A stretch of DNA of 64,000 bases, taken from contig CM022375.1 of assembly GCA_011800155.1 (NCBI GenBank), positions 1,984,001-2,048,000 on the forward strand. The letters run 5' to 3'. The stretch comes from Flammulina velutipes. Lineage: Eukaryota > Basidiomycota > Agaricomycetes > Agaricales > Physalacriaceae. Both the position numbers and the translations under genes were made by a program. The notes beneath the pieces were generated by a model. The model did not search any database. It was not told the origin of the DNA and saw only the letters and a list, made by a program, of their open reading frames with translations. This document shows, piece by piece, positions 12,755-24,300 of this stretch (positions within the stretch are counted from its first letter, which is position 1; the number at the start of each line of letters is the position of its first letter).

Positions 12755-13876
12755 GCTGCAAAGAAGAAAGTCAAATCGCGCTCAATGTCGGAAAAGGACT
12801 GAAATGATACGACACTGGACACGCGGTGCAAAGAGCGCGTTGATGGTGCCATATCGCTGGGAAACGGCTCGTCGACGTCGCGAACGACGAGCAGACAGGA
12901 CGAGAATGCCACCTACACTGAAGATTATCGTGGAAAGAGGAGAGAAAGAGGTTGGGTTGCTGGAGGCACAACGACGAAGGGTCAAAGGAAATCGAAAAAT
13001 GAACCGGATGTCGGAGCTTCAAATATTCAAGGTCCGACTCTTCTCACGCAGGTTCGCTTCCGTACACGTTCCCTCATTATTCCATGTCATTGCCTTGAAA
13101 TACAGCCCTGTACAGACGTGTTAGTACGTCCTGTATAATGTAATAGGTGCGCCACCAATTATTGTAAAACCACTAACTCTATGTCATAGTAGCCGAAATC
13201 ACATCCGCGCCACCGACCCGACGCTAATTTTGACATGAGGGACTTTCGTTGGCGAGCAAGCTCCAGTGACTATCTGTCCTCGATTCAAGGACCGTCGAAG
13301 TCGTAGTGCTTAACAGATGACTTGGGAACAAAGGAGGACTCTTGTCCAACATTTTCATCCTGTACGCTTCGATTTACTGGCGATAAGACCGCTTCAACTC
13401 GATGTCATTATGGTCCCGTCATAGCGTTCCACGATGTCGCGAAACAGTGGCAGCTGACATTTTCCAAAGCTAAGTTTTCACAGCTGATATCGTGTCATAT
13501 TGCTCTCTGTGCATCTCCGTTGGTTTGACTTTCTACTTCGTCATTGAACATTGTTCCCCTCTTCGAAGACACTATAACCTACTGTCTGGTGTTTCTACGG
13601 CTTATGTATCTCAACCCATGGACGCGCAAACCCTTGCTCGTGTATTCTTGGATTCTACTTTGTGATTCGTCGAACACCAGATGAGCGATGATATCGCCTA
13701 GCCAGTAAGGATATTTCCCATAAACCTCTCCAATATCTATATAAGCTCTTCCCACTTTCGTAGTTCAACCAGCAACCCATCTAGCCCATCCTCAGGTAAA
13801 TCCTCCTTCTCTTCTCACTATCCTACGCAGCCACCTAACTCCTGTTCAATTAGTTCATATCGTCTCACCACCCATC
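12755..13876. promoter_or_regulatory. Divergent region between beta-tubulin and FIP genes
   Basis: About 1.1 kb. A TATATAAG box at about 13738-13746 lies roughly 130 bp before the FIP start codon and is followed by pyrimidine-rich tracts, as expected for a strongly expressed fungal gene. Several small frames near the tubulin start are shadows of low-complexity sequence. No other gene was recognised. Confidence 0.5.
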
Positions 13877-14221
13877 ATGTCCGCCACGTCGCTCACCTTC
13901 CAGCTCGCCTACCTGGTGAAGAAGATTGATTTCGACTACACCCCCAACTGGGGCCGTGGTACCCCAAGCAGCTACATCGACTACGTTTCCTTCCCCAAAG
14001 TGCTCACCGACAAGAAATACGCTTACCGCGTCGTCGTCAACGGCGATGACCTTGGCGTCGAGAACTTCCCAGTCTTGTCCGCCGGAGGGCAGTTCGTCAA
14101 CTTCCTCCAGTACAACAGGGGGTATGGCATCGCTGACACTAAAACGATCCAAGTTTTTGTTGTTATTCCAGACACCGGCAACTCGGAGGAGTACATCATC
14201 GCTGAATGGAAGAAGACTTGA
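13877..14221 (+). CDS. Fungal immunomodulatory protein (FIP, LZ-8/Fve family)
   Basis: Single-exon gene of 114 codons. The family (Pfam Fve) comprises small proteins of about 110 residues with an N-terminal dimerisation helix and a fibronectin-III-like beta-sandwich; known members from mushrooms bind sugars on animal immune cells and stimulate cytokine release. The sequence carries the family landmarks in order: an amphipathic helix ([19 protein letters not shown]), then [66 protein letters not shown] and a terminal EWKKT. There is no signal peptide or Cys, as is usual in the family. The native role in the fungus is not established; fruiting-body storage or defence is inferred. It lies convergent with a hydrophobin gene. 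It should be functional: no missing segment. Confidence 0.95.
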   Translation: MSATSLTFQLAYLVKKIDFDYTPNWGRGTPSSYIDYVSFPKVLTDKKYAYRVVVNGDDLGVENFPVLSAGGQFVNFLQYNRGYGIADTKTIQVFVVIPDTGNSEEYIIAEWKKT

Positions 14222-14686
14222 TTGATCTATCCCACCAGTTACTCTTAGGCGCATTCGTTACTCCATATCCACTTCTTCTTTTTCTCCTTTTCCTTCAGCT
14301 TTACTTTACTGTTACGTTTGTTTTGTGACGACTCAGAGTTGGTAGAAAAAAAAATGTATGTTTGAAAATGTATCGGAGACCGGTACCATGTCGACTGCGT
14401 GTCCTAGCACCTAGGAAATCTATCAAGCTATTACCACGAACATCTGCTATTGAGGAGGTCATTTCACTTAACAGAAACGATAGTAAACCACGGGAAAGAG
14501 ATCAACATTGGGCACCACACACAACAGGTAGAGAATAAAATGTTATGTAACAGCGAAGTACGAACGAATACTACAGCTACATATCAGTCCTAAATGCATT
14601 TGTATATAAAGTTTCCAGAGCATTTTTGAAAGTTACGAAGAAAATGACGAGCTCGCGAGGCTAAAAGCAATCGGTGGCGCCGTACA
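14222..14686. other. Convergent 3' region between FIP and hydrophobin
   Basis: About 465 bp holding the two 3' untranslated regions. No gene seen. Confidence 0.4.
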
Positions 14687-15224
14687 CTAGAGGGCGACGT
14701 TGAGAGGGGAGCATCCCAAATTAATGAGACCATTCTAGACAGCCAAAGGAAATAAGCAATTAAACGACACGACAAGCCCATTGACGTACGAAGGTGTTGC
14801 CGGTGCAGCAGACAGCCTGGCTGTTGCAGTTGTTACCTCCAAGGCCAAGGACCGTGATGGGGTTGCAAGTCAAACCACTGGAGGGATAGAAATTCAAGTT
14901 AAACTCTGATGATTACGGGCCCGAGACGATGAACTTACACAAGACCAGTGATAGCCCCGAGGTCAATCCCCAAGAGTCCAGTGATTACGGAGAGGGGGAA
15001 AGGCAAGGGGGTCGTCTGGAGCATTCGGTCAATTCCCATCTCTAGTGGGAGGGACGACGGGATGGGCTCACGTTAGATTGGGTGCTGTTGCAGCATTGAG
15101 CTTGGCCAGAGGTGGTCGATCCACAGGAAGCACCGGTACTGCCAGTGCGGGGCAAGACGCTGGCGGACGCAAGGATAGGCAGCGCCAACATGATTACAGA
15201 AAGCTTGGAGATGGAGAGTCTCAT
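14687..15224 (-). CDS. Class I hydrophobin
   Basis: Small secreted amphipathic protein that coats aerial hyphae and fruiting bodies. Splicing of four exons gives a signal peptide ([21 protein letters not shown]) and the eight-Cys pattern: C in TGASCG, CC in AQCCNS, C in GLTCNP, C in GNNCNS, CC in AVCCTG and the last C in [10 protein letters not shown]. The end [10 protein letters not shown] is typical of class I basidiomycete hydrophobins, as is the spacing between the CC doublet and the third block. Introns are about 15071 down to the segment [10 protein letters not shown], one after ITGLV, and one after CCTGNTF. A TATAAAG box (plus-strand cctttata, about 15318-15325) lies some 95 bp upstream of the ATG. 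All eight Cys are present, so the gene looks functional. Confidence 0.96.
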
Positions 15225-15317
15225 GATGAGCGAGTTATAAAGACGAAGTTGGTCGAGGTGAGAGTGGGAGATCTGCTGGAGGGAAGAGCTGATGAGTTTA
15301 CCAGCAATACCCAGGCG

Positions 15318-15325
15318 CCTTTATA
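15318..15325 (-). promoter_or_regulatory. TATA box of the hydrophobin gene
   Basis: TATAAAGG on the minus strand, about 95 bp before the start codon. Confidence 0.6.
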
Positions 15326-16364
15326 CTCAAAATTCTCGTGTGGAGCGAACAGCAGGAATGACAGTTCAGGAAGCATGAGGGGGGAAGAAAATGAGTATAG
15401 TTTCACCACTTGGTCACGGTGGCGCGAATATAAAGTTTCCTCGTTTCCGAGGACTTCGCAGGCCAGAAGTTCCTCGCTTTTAATGCCCAAAACAGCGATT
15501 AAGTTCTCTAGTTCACCGCCTTGGAGCATATGTCCAAGCCACGTTGTTACCGACGTCGAAGTACGACTTCGTAAATTCCGAGTTTGGACTTTTCTTGCCG
15601 CTTCTATGACTCCCTTGCGTGGCTGGGCCCTGCCAGACTGTTTTACATTGCATGATGAGCATGCGACGTACATTTTTGGAGTTCAGCCAACACATCTATC
15701 CCGATATGGGTGGATACGCCTACCCAGAAAGGAAGGGTATGAATGCCGGCAGGTCACACGCAAATCGAAAGATCATCCCTTGCATACTCCGCACACCCAT
15801 GCATAGGTATGCGGACTATAGATTTTTCTGTGGACTTGTACTACTATATATGGGTATGGATATGATTAGGTTCTGTAATGGTGGCAGTTTGTGGTATTTT
15901 CAGAGACAATAGATATGAACTAGCAGGAGTTACCAAGCGATAACTCATGTCTAGCACATTATAGCAAATAAATATTAAGAACGCCTGGTTATCTTTGGGT
16001 CGCGATGGGGCCTCGAAATCATAGGCGCTGGAGGAGATACGCTGAAATCAATGTGACGAAGTCTCTGTCCGTAGGATTTTTGGTCCCAGCCGTTCGTGAA
16101 AGTTCGAGGCCCGATGGATAGTCGAGCTAGGCTTCGAGCGGGATCATAACGACTCACTTGCGTGGCTAGACCTCAATAGACCATTCAGTATTCCACGACC
16201 AGCATACGCCGCACCATTGGACGCGCTAAAACTTGCTTCTCGTGCATCGGACCAGAATAGAAAGGTGATTGTCACTTTAAAGATACAAATCAAGATCAGC
16301 GCGAGAACATCTAAATTAAAGTCCGTGTAGTAAAGCAAACATATTAATACACACAAAGTTCCAA
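15326..16364. other. Intergenic region upstream of hydrophobin
   Basis: About 1 kb. Overlapping frames on both strands have no recognisable domain. A 74-codon minus frame (16144-16368) begins at an ATG overlapping the stop codon of the next gene and encodes one hydrophobic stretch; I do not support it as a gene. Confidence 0.4.
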
Positions 16365-18908
16365 TCATAACGGATCGTAAGGTGTCTTGAGAGGCATTCC
16401 TCTCCAGGGGGGATATCCCGCTGCAGCTTGTTGTGCCGCTTCTGTCGACGTCGTCGCGGTCATTACAGAGACAGATGACATCCGCATGTGTCTCTGATTA
16501 CCCCCTTTGCCATAGCCCAATAATGACTGCATAGCATCATCTCTTCCATCTCCACTGTGCTCCGCAGTGACGGCGTCTTCGTCTTCAGCAACTATAGCAC
16601 CTGTCCGGTCATCTAGCCGGAATTTCAATCCTTTCAATTTCTCCTCGATCATCAGCTCTGAATCGTACGGAACCAACAGCTGTCCAAAGCCAGAATGCGA
16701 GGTCATTGATACGATGCCGGCGATAGATCCCGGTGGCGACGCCATGAAGAGATGTCGACGCTGACGACGATTAATGATGTGCAGGAATGTGCCAATAAAC
16801 CCTATGATGAAGAGAAGGAATGCAAGGCCATGACCAGCAAGAGGACTACGGAGCATTAGAGTTATACCGATGGATAATATTAATGAAGCCACATACGCGA
16901 TCCATAAGCGGGGGACAAACGACTCAATCTCGCCAGCAAGGGTGGTGTTTTCCGCCACGAAATAGATGTTCTTCGCCGTTAGCGCCAGGTGTTGTGACTA
17001 CGAAGGCGAAGTCAGTCCACAATCTTAATATCGGGTATCGACTTCGCGCACATAAACGTTGCTGGTAATATCAAGGAATCCATTCGGTAAGTCAAAAGTA
17101 GACTGCGGTCCATTTTCCAGCTGAGAAGCGAAGCGAAAGATGGCGCCAGGTACACCGATATTCGTCGCAGTGGCGCGAGCTTGGATAAACGGGTTGTCGT
17201 TTGGGGGGAAGACGACTCTATTGGTGACATTAGCTCTATATTACGGGAGTCATACAATTATAACGAACCCATTGTATGCTCTACCGTTCAGAGGCGCTCC
17301 AGTGACATTGTTCTGCGAGGTTAGATCATCCGTAGGTTTGCATTCTGCCATATCCTTTGACTGCAGCCAGGCCTGGGCTCGGACTTTGAAGGTCTTGATG
17401 GTGGGTGCGCAAAAGACTGTTCTTGCTTCCCATTGGCTAGTGTCCGGTCGTTCATGGAGGTACCTAAGCATAATATTCATGGCCTGTCTCCCAAAGGGGC
17501 AAGAAAACCTACCAGAACATCACTGGCTGCAAGGATATATCCAGTGCCGCCGCATCGCCACAGTCTGTATGAACCACGCCATATTGAATATCAGACGACT
17601 ATGTTCGTGAGCTTCGGTGACTTTGGGTATACAGAGCATAACTCACGCTGGTATTGATAGGAACAGATACTTGGCAACCGTCAACACTCGAAGAGTCGAT
17701 GGAAACGACTCCGCTTCGTTCTTTCATCTCGACGCTTCTTGGGTTGTCACAGTTTGTCTTGGTTTGGATGCCTGTTGTGTGCACAGTGACAGTCGAGTTC
17801 ATCCCCTGGTTGTCGGGTATGTCAAACTCCGCAGTGGCCCACCCTTTTGTGATAAATGGAGGGTCGTCCAGCTTGTTTGAGACTGCGGCGTCAGCGAATC
17901 CGGCGGCTGCTACGAAGGCGTTGAGCTCCCCGACGTCTGGAACGAGCCCTATGGAACGGATGCTCGTAATAGTGGTATCTAGGGATCATGAGCAGGGGTG
18001 GATGCAAGTAAAGTAAACCGACTCACTTGTGAGAATCGACCTCTGCTGAATGGAAAATATAGAACTCGCTACTCGGGATGTTAGCTGCCTGCAGCAAAAA
18101 TCTGCACCTTACACGCACCAAGAGGTTGAAGCATGTACGTCGCCGTAGCAGTTAGAGCAGACCAGAAGACAACTCTATGTTTCCATTTGGTGGCGTGGAA
18201 CAAGGCGTAGAATGGGCCTAATGAGATATAGTCCAACAGAAGACCCTCTTCCGCTGATGCATTGCCTCGTTGGAGGACGACGTATGGCTATTGTATCGTA
18301 AGAAAGCTATAGTAATGAGTTGAGACAACACCGCACCTGATACCAGCGAAGATACCAGTCAAGTTCTCGCCATAAGAAGGCAACGGGAATGATGAACCTA
18401 GTGCGCGGTGAGTGAAGAGTATTCCAGAAGGCTTATGACACGGACAATGTCGGCACGAAGGACTGACTGGAATCAGTGGCATATCACACGAGGACAAAAC
18501 TGGACGTACGAGTAGAAACTGGCCAGAAGCAAATGATAACGCATTTCTCTCCGGGACAGAAAAACCTGCTTGTGGTCAGCCTATCGAGCATATTCAGACA
18601 GCATCTTTATACCTTGATTGCGCCCAGATATAACGACCCCGACCTCAAGCGCTACACCAAGCGCCAGCATGCTTAGCGGTGTTCCAATCACCACGGGCAG
18701 CCATAGTGCTAATGGTTTCTGTTACCATGAAATGTGAGTCTTCCTCTACCCAGAGATACGCAAAACGCACGAATCGTTTATCTTCCGCCACCCGCGAAGG
18801 TATCAAATGTGTAGATTCATGAAATTGGCTTGTCCGCGAGGTCCTCGAAGATTGGGTCCGAAATGTTGTGTCCGAATCAAGGAAGGATGGTGATTTTAAC
18901 GTAGACAT
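16365..18908 (-). CDS. Large multi-pass membrane protein, DUF3433-like
   Basis: A multi-exon gene. The N-terminus is a Ser/Thr-rich cytosolic-type segment (MSTLKSPSFLDSDTTFRTQS). After a 50-bp intron comes the first transmembrane helix, FKPLALWLPVVIGTPLSMLA, continuing into ALEVGVVISGRNQG. The last exon (16365 to about 16958) has two helices (LWIAYVASLILSIGITLML and GLAFLLFIIGFIGTFLHII), then a basic RRQRRH, the block PPGSIAGIVSMTSHSGFGQLLVPYD and a cytosolic tail. This N-terminal FKP-helix layout and the PPGSIA/GFGxLLxPYD tail resemble DUF3433 proteins of fungi, whose function is unknown. The middle exons are crowded with introns and I did not resolve every junction. The family name is tentative; the gene itself is well supported. 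Confidence 0.68.
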
Positions 18909-19428
18909 TGGCGCTCAGCGTCAGTCTGTATGAGCTCGAGGGACATGTAACTTTTATGCAGCGCCTGGTGGTATAAGTACAACGTTTCTAAGGCTGTTCC
19001 GGCGGTGTAATTCATCAACCGAACAATAGAATCGGTCGCTGATGGGCCATGTGGCTGAACAAGATCGACGACGTTCGCACCTCCACAGACCCTCGGTACG
19101 AAGCCAGAAAGCGAGACTACGGGAGGCTACGATGATTTTAAGAGTGCTAGTAGGTACTTGTTTTCTTCCTTACTCCTTCCTTCCGCGACTAATGCTCAGC
19201 TAGTGTGCCAGTAGTGTGCCCACCAGGGTTTGATATTTGGGCGGTCACCGATAATGCCGCAAACTTCGGGCCGATTCCGCATATTCACAGTCTGAGTTTG
19301 TCGTGTGTCGAAGAGCACTCGGGAGATGTTGTATGACAAGTAGAAAGCCAAAGAGTAATTGATATATTTTGTCTAGACTCATTCTAAGTCAATACGGGAC
19401 GAGGACATGGAAACCTCCACCATGGCAT
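18909..19428. other. Intergenic region
   Basis: About 520 bp between the 5' end of the membrane-protein gene and the 3' end of the split S28 gene. No feature recognised. Confidence 0.4.
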
Positions 19429-20738
19429 TTACTGTAACTTTTGCCATTCGTCCAACCACTCTGTAATCAATCCCTGGACACCATCCTGGACACTGTACAT
19501 CTCTCGCCCCACGGGATCTACAAAGTCGCTCATATGGTGGCCATTTTCTGTGTAAAACACTGGGGCGTCAAGGAGAACGGATGAGTCAACCTCCATTGCC
19601 TTGAAGGTCACACCGAGATACGGATCCTCTAATGATGCAGCTTTAATTAGTCCATTGAACACTGACCGCGATGAGTAGTTTAACTCACTTCCACCTGTAG
19701 TGAAGACTACTTTCTTTGCTCGCCGATCCCAACCACCATATACTCCATTGGTCGCGTTGATGGCGGGGCTAGCAGTCAGATTTCTATAGCGTTTAGGAAA
19801 GTAAAGCGAGCACACTCTCTACAAGTATTGGCGTCAGTTCGGCTAAGGCCCAGAGAATATGCGGAGCACGTACAAGTTCGCGCTCTAGTGTAATGAGTTG
19901 TGACACGACTGGATCCTTGTCCGGCGACGGAGCGGTCTACAGGACAATGTCAGCAAATAGAGATAATAACAACGATGGTCGACACTGACAAAGAACCAAC
20001 CATATTCAGTACATCTGTACATTATTGTCAGTCGCCCGTTTAAGTTTCGTTATCGTGCGGCACACTCACTGTAACCACTTCCAAACTCGTCTATTGTCTC
20101 GATTCAAGTCCTGATATATGGTCACGTTGGGATTATGTGTAGTCCAGGAGTCGCTAATATAGCGTAGAGGTAAGCAGAGGAGCGCAATTTATGAAGGCAA
20201 CTTACTCAACGTCATGCTCATACTCTCTCAAATTCCACCTCCTCCATGCATTCACCAAATGATGTGTGTTCCTCCTTCTTGGAGGCACTCTTTCCCCCTT
20301 CTTGTCCTGCCCGAGCGTGTTGCACAATTTATCGAACCTAGTATATTTTTTCGGCCGAACCATGTAATCAACCTGCGACCAGTGAGCAACATCGAATGCC
20401 ACTAATTCTCACATTAGAAGTTGTATAACATAGACGTGCGCGTCTACGTACTGATTCCAGCGACATCATCAATATGTTCAATCTGCGGAAGCCCCAAAAC
20501 TTCTTTGAGTTTTGTGAGTTCCCCCTCATCGTGAGAGAAAGCGTGAGAGTCGAAGTACTTCACGACCTTTTGGATGTCACGAGCACAGTCCAATGGCATT
20601 TTTCGGGCAGTGTCGTCAAAGAATTGCCAGAAATCCCTACGAGACAAAATGCCATTAAAATCAGAATGATGGAAAGGAATTTAACGGTACATCTTCGCCT
20701 GGACCATTCCAGAAGATGAGTATCCTGCCCATAATATA
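19429..20738 (-). pseudogene. 3' half of an S28 peptidase gene, cut off by the Helitron (paralogue C/D)
   Basis: Exons read from the Helitron junction: LWAGYSSSGMVQAKM, then DFWQFFDDTARKMPLDCARD, FDSHAFSHDEGELTKLKEVL, GLPQIEHIDDVAG, AFDVAHWSQVDYMVRPKKYT, and the C-terminal exons VYGGWDRRAKKVVF, TGGSE, EDPYLGVTFKAME, GHHMSDFVDPVG and a final LITEWLDEWQKLQ. The catalytic Asp (DPYLG) and His (GHHMSDF) are present. No internal stop was seen in these exons, so the damage is the insertion alone. The missing N-terminal half, with the intact nucleophile motif, is found beyond the Helitron at 28932-29741. Together they match the layout of the intact paralogue E. Confidence 0.87.
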
Positions 20739-20740
20739 TC

Positions 20741-20757
20741 CCCTTGCTGGACAAGGG
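20741..20757. repeat. Hairpin at the Helitron 3' end
   Basis: CCCTTG-ctgga-CAAGGG: a perfect 6-bp stem with a 5-nt loop, a few bases inside the border. Helitrons terminate with such a 3' hairpin. Confidence 0.75.
20742..20753 (+). repeat. Subterminal inverted repeat of the Helitron, 3' side
   Basis: CCTTGCTGGACA; exact inverted complement of 28891-28902. Confidence 0.7.
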
Positions 20758-21375
20758 TTCTCCACTTGTGATATTTGTCGCACTTTTCGTTGCATACAGT
20801 ACATACATGCAAACAACGAGCACTGCATTATTTCGCCTGTCTGTTTTCTCTTTGGGCCATACTATACACTTACTTTGGGCAACCGTCGGAAGCTTTCAAT
20901 TTTTTTACGGTGTGTCCTATGTTCCACGAGTCCCGACCCATGCTTAAGGAGTCTGCAAATATTGAACGTCCGATATTATTGTTGTCACTAAGGGTTATTG
21001 TCACGATATTTCGACACCCTCGATGCAGGTTCGACGTCCGACACTGCCTCCTTCGCCCGCCATCGACTGTGGGAATACTTCTGGCTCAGAATTTCTCCCA
21101 CGCGGCTTACAGTGTGTCGTTCAAATGTGGTCGCTCGCTAGCGCTCACTCACAACCTCCCATTTCAAAATGGTCGTGCTCAGGCTCCTGGTCTTACATCA
21201 CAATGCCGCGAGACAATGCTCGAAAATTACATGGTATGCTTTAATTTCTATATGCATTGCTGCACTTCTCAATCCCTTCAGTCATCGTTTAACTTCAAGA
21301 TTTAGACAACTATGCCAGGTCGACATGTCTACGCGCTTCAAACCCCGATTGTACAACATTTATTTCTTTGTCTAC
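20758..21375. other. Non-coding 3' part of the Helitron
   Basis: About 620 bp between the terminal hairpin and the stop codon of the Rep-helicase. Frames here have no recognisable domain. Confidence 0.4.
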
Positions 21376-24300
21376 CTATATCGACATTCTACACCACCAT
21401 TCGCGTGTTCGGTCATTTAAACCTTCCAATCTATCGTCTTCTTCCAACAACTCTGGCTTGTGAGGGCCCCTCAACGTCTCCTCATCCACGTCGCGTATCA
21501 GCCTGATTGTCTCTCTCCCGGAACTCCTCGACAACGCGACGTACATGTTGAATAATGACAATCTTCCCGAGGGAGGCTTTCCGACGTCGACCATGACTGT
21601 GGTGATTGTTTGCCCTTGCGACCTGTAGTCTGTGAAAGCGTAGGCGGGTGTTATGGGATACTGAACGCGAGTCACGGTGCGTGTCTTCCACTTCCTCTGT
21701 CCGATCGGCACACTGACCCGCATCCTTTGCGTCACAGGCCGTATTGGCACCACCCGCTCTTCCAATCCCTGTAATTTGCCTACCCGTGACTGCTTCAACT
21801 TGACGAGGATATATGCTGGAGGATATCTGAGGTGGACAACTTCTGAGCCTTGCGCGCCAGTCTCTTCTCGTCCATCTAAAACTACATCGACTATCTCCCC
21901 TCGAGCACCATTGGCGACGTCGAGATCAGTTTCGACATTTTGTGTCACAAGGACCTTCGCGCCCACAGCAATTTCTACTGTTTCCGGGAGGTCTTTCCGT
22001 TTCCTTTTCCTCTTTCCCTCAACTGGTCTCCTGCAAGCTATCCCGTAGCGTTCCTTCAATGATAATGGTCGCCCGCCTATATGGTCCCAGGCGCGACAGA
22101 CATACAACCGCTGGTGCGATGTTCGACAGTGCTTTCGAATCGCCTCATGGTTCCACTCTTGTCGCACGGCATGTCTAGGTGTCACCAGCACCATATCTCT
22201 CCACTGTGTATCATCGAAATCCACAGGCTCATCCTGCCGGTCGACGACCAGGCCACGGAGCATCTGAATGTCTTTGTCTTCCACTTTCCCATATCGCAGG
22301 TGTGTCAGAAAAGATTGCCATTCCGTGTCCGTCACTCTCATCTGATCTTTCAAGATCACCACTGTCGAAAACTCCTCGTAGATTGTTCGTCCAATCTGTT
22401 GTTCTGATGTGTCCCGTGCAAGACTCGGTGGCTGGTAAAGGAAGTCGCGAGGGCCGCATGCAACAGGAGGAAATTGGTGAAGGTCACCAGCCAGTATAAC
22501 ACTTATTCCCCCGAAGGAACTTCTTGGAGCCGCTTCTCCTCTTTGCTCCTTCCCAATGGAAATATTTTTCGATAATTGTGCCAGGAATGACTTGGAGATC
22601 ATGGAGAATTCGTCAATGATCAGGTATGAAATGTCCTTCCAAAACAACTGAAGCTTTGCCTTGACATCATCACTCATCGTAGCCTCTCGTCCGCTCTCCA
22701 CTGGAATATGCCCAATGACGTGAAGTGTTTTCCCATTGATCAAAGATGCCGCGATACCAGTGTATGCAGCCTTCAACAACAACCCAGGACATCCTCTCTG
22801 AGCGAATGTTTTCGTCACTGTCTGTATCACTCGAGATTTCCCAGTCCCTCCCTCTCCGTACAAGATCATCCGAAGCGGAGGTGGTGACCGTCCAGCCAAT
22901 GTTTGGTCGAGATGCCATATGATGATGTCGTACGCTCGTCGTTGGTCAGGTCGCAACCTCTCGAGGTCTATGCTTGACAGTGCCTTCTCAGACTCGTTCT
23001 CACCTATTTGGATCCGCCTCGCTGTTGCCACTCCTCTACCCTCCTCGTCCCGTAACTGCTCAACCACTGGATCTCTCAATCGCTCTTGATCCGAAGCACC
23101 AGAACCTGTCTTCGCCAACGAGTTCTGTGCGTCGACTGCTTTCTCCATCTGTGCTTCCCACAATAAAAGCTTCCTCGTATCTTCTTCTGTCGCTTTTCTC
23201 GGCAGTGAGCTACCATTTGTTGACCATGACTCGTTCGTCGCTGAAAAAATCCTAGCTGCCTTGGCTGTCTCCACCGCCAACCGGCCATGCAATATTTCAC
23301 GCATTGGCAACTGTGCTGCTTTTTCGGCTTCGATATCCTCCTCTGTCACTTCAAATGGATAACGATCATCATCATCAACGTCCTCCATGTCGATGTCTTC
23401 GTCTCCATTAAAGTGCCCCCGAGCAGGTGGTTCATAGGTACTGTCTTCTCTTCTGCGCTCTGTTTCTGCTGCTGATCGACATTCGTAGTAGTATTGAATG
23501 CCGGTCACGATATCGCGATTGCGTTTCGAGGTGCTATCGTAAAACTCTGTGAACGCTTCCGACCATGTCTCTGTCGGTAACTTGAGGTCTGTTTGTATGT
23601 TTCGCCAGGGCTTCAACAGCATTAACATGCTCGCGCAGAAAAAGCTGTACGTCTTTGCATCGTCTGTGTCCCGTCGCGGGAAATAACGTCCGATAAAGTT
23701 TGGGAGGGTATGGTGACCTTGAGTTCGCATAACGCGAACCTTCGTTTTCGAGCTGGGATGACTGGAGAGGTACGGAACACGGGTACTGGCTTGGCGTCCA
23801 GGTCGGCGGGCTGTGTCACCAATGTCGTCTTCTTCTTCTTCACCACGCTCTACGTCTTCGTGATCCACTCCTTCTCGTCGTACTTTGTTTCGTGCTGACA
23901 CACTTTCCTCCCAGGTATTCGTGAAGAACTCCACGACATTCATCGACCAAAACTCTTCCCCTCGGCACCGGTAATCTGTTATCTGGCATCGAGGAAGCAC
24001 ACAACCTTCATGGTCGGTCTCCAACGTCACAAGATCTTCTCTGTCCTACGCTCGACCAGTGAGCTATACTTATCGAGATTATCATTTTCGGTGCTAACCT
24101 CTTCATTTTCAGGTGGATCGCTATCACTTGTAACACTATTGTCTTCGCCTTGCTGCTCTGCTGGAAAACTTTGCTCTGTCTCGTCTTCAGTGGCGCTTTG
24201 AGGCCTACCATTAAAAATTAGTATCTCATAATGTGACACAGAATATATGTGTACCTCCTCAAGTCTTCGTGGTGTTCCAGAAGATGTCCAACAAAAGACG

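Noticed and set aside
15045..15806. Open plus-strand frame of 253 codons over the hydrophobin 5' region
   Set aside because: It is the complement of the hydrophobin exon and promoter, with no domain and biased composition.
16144..16368. 74-codon hydrophobic minus frame starting over the stop codon of the DUF3433-like gene
   Set aside because: ATGA overlap is not evidence for a gene in a fungus, no family match, and the upstream gene ends normally.
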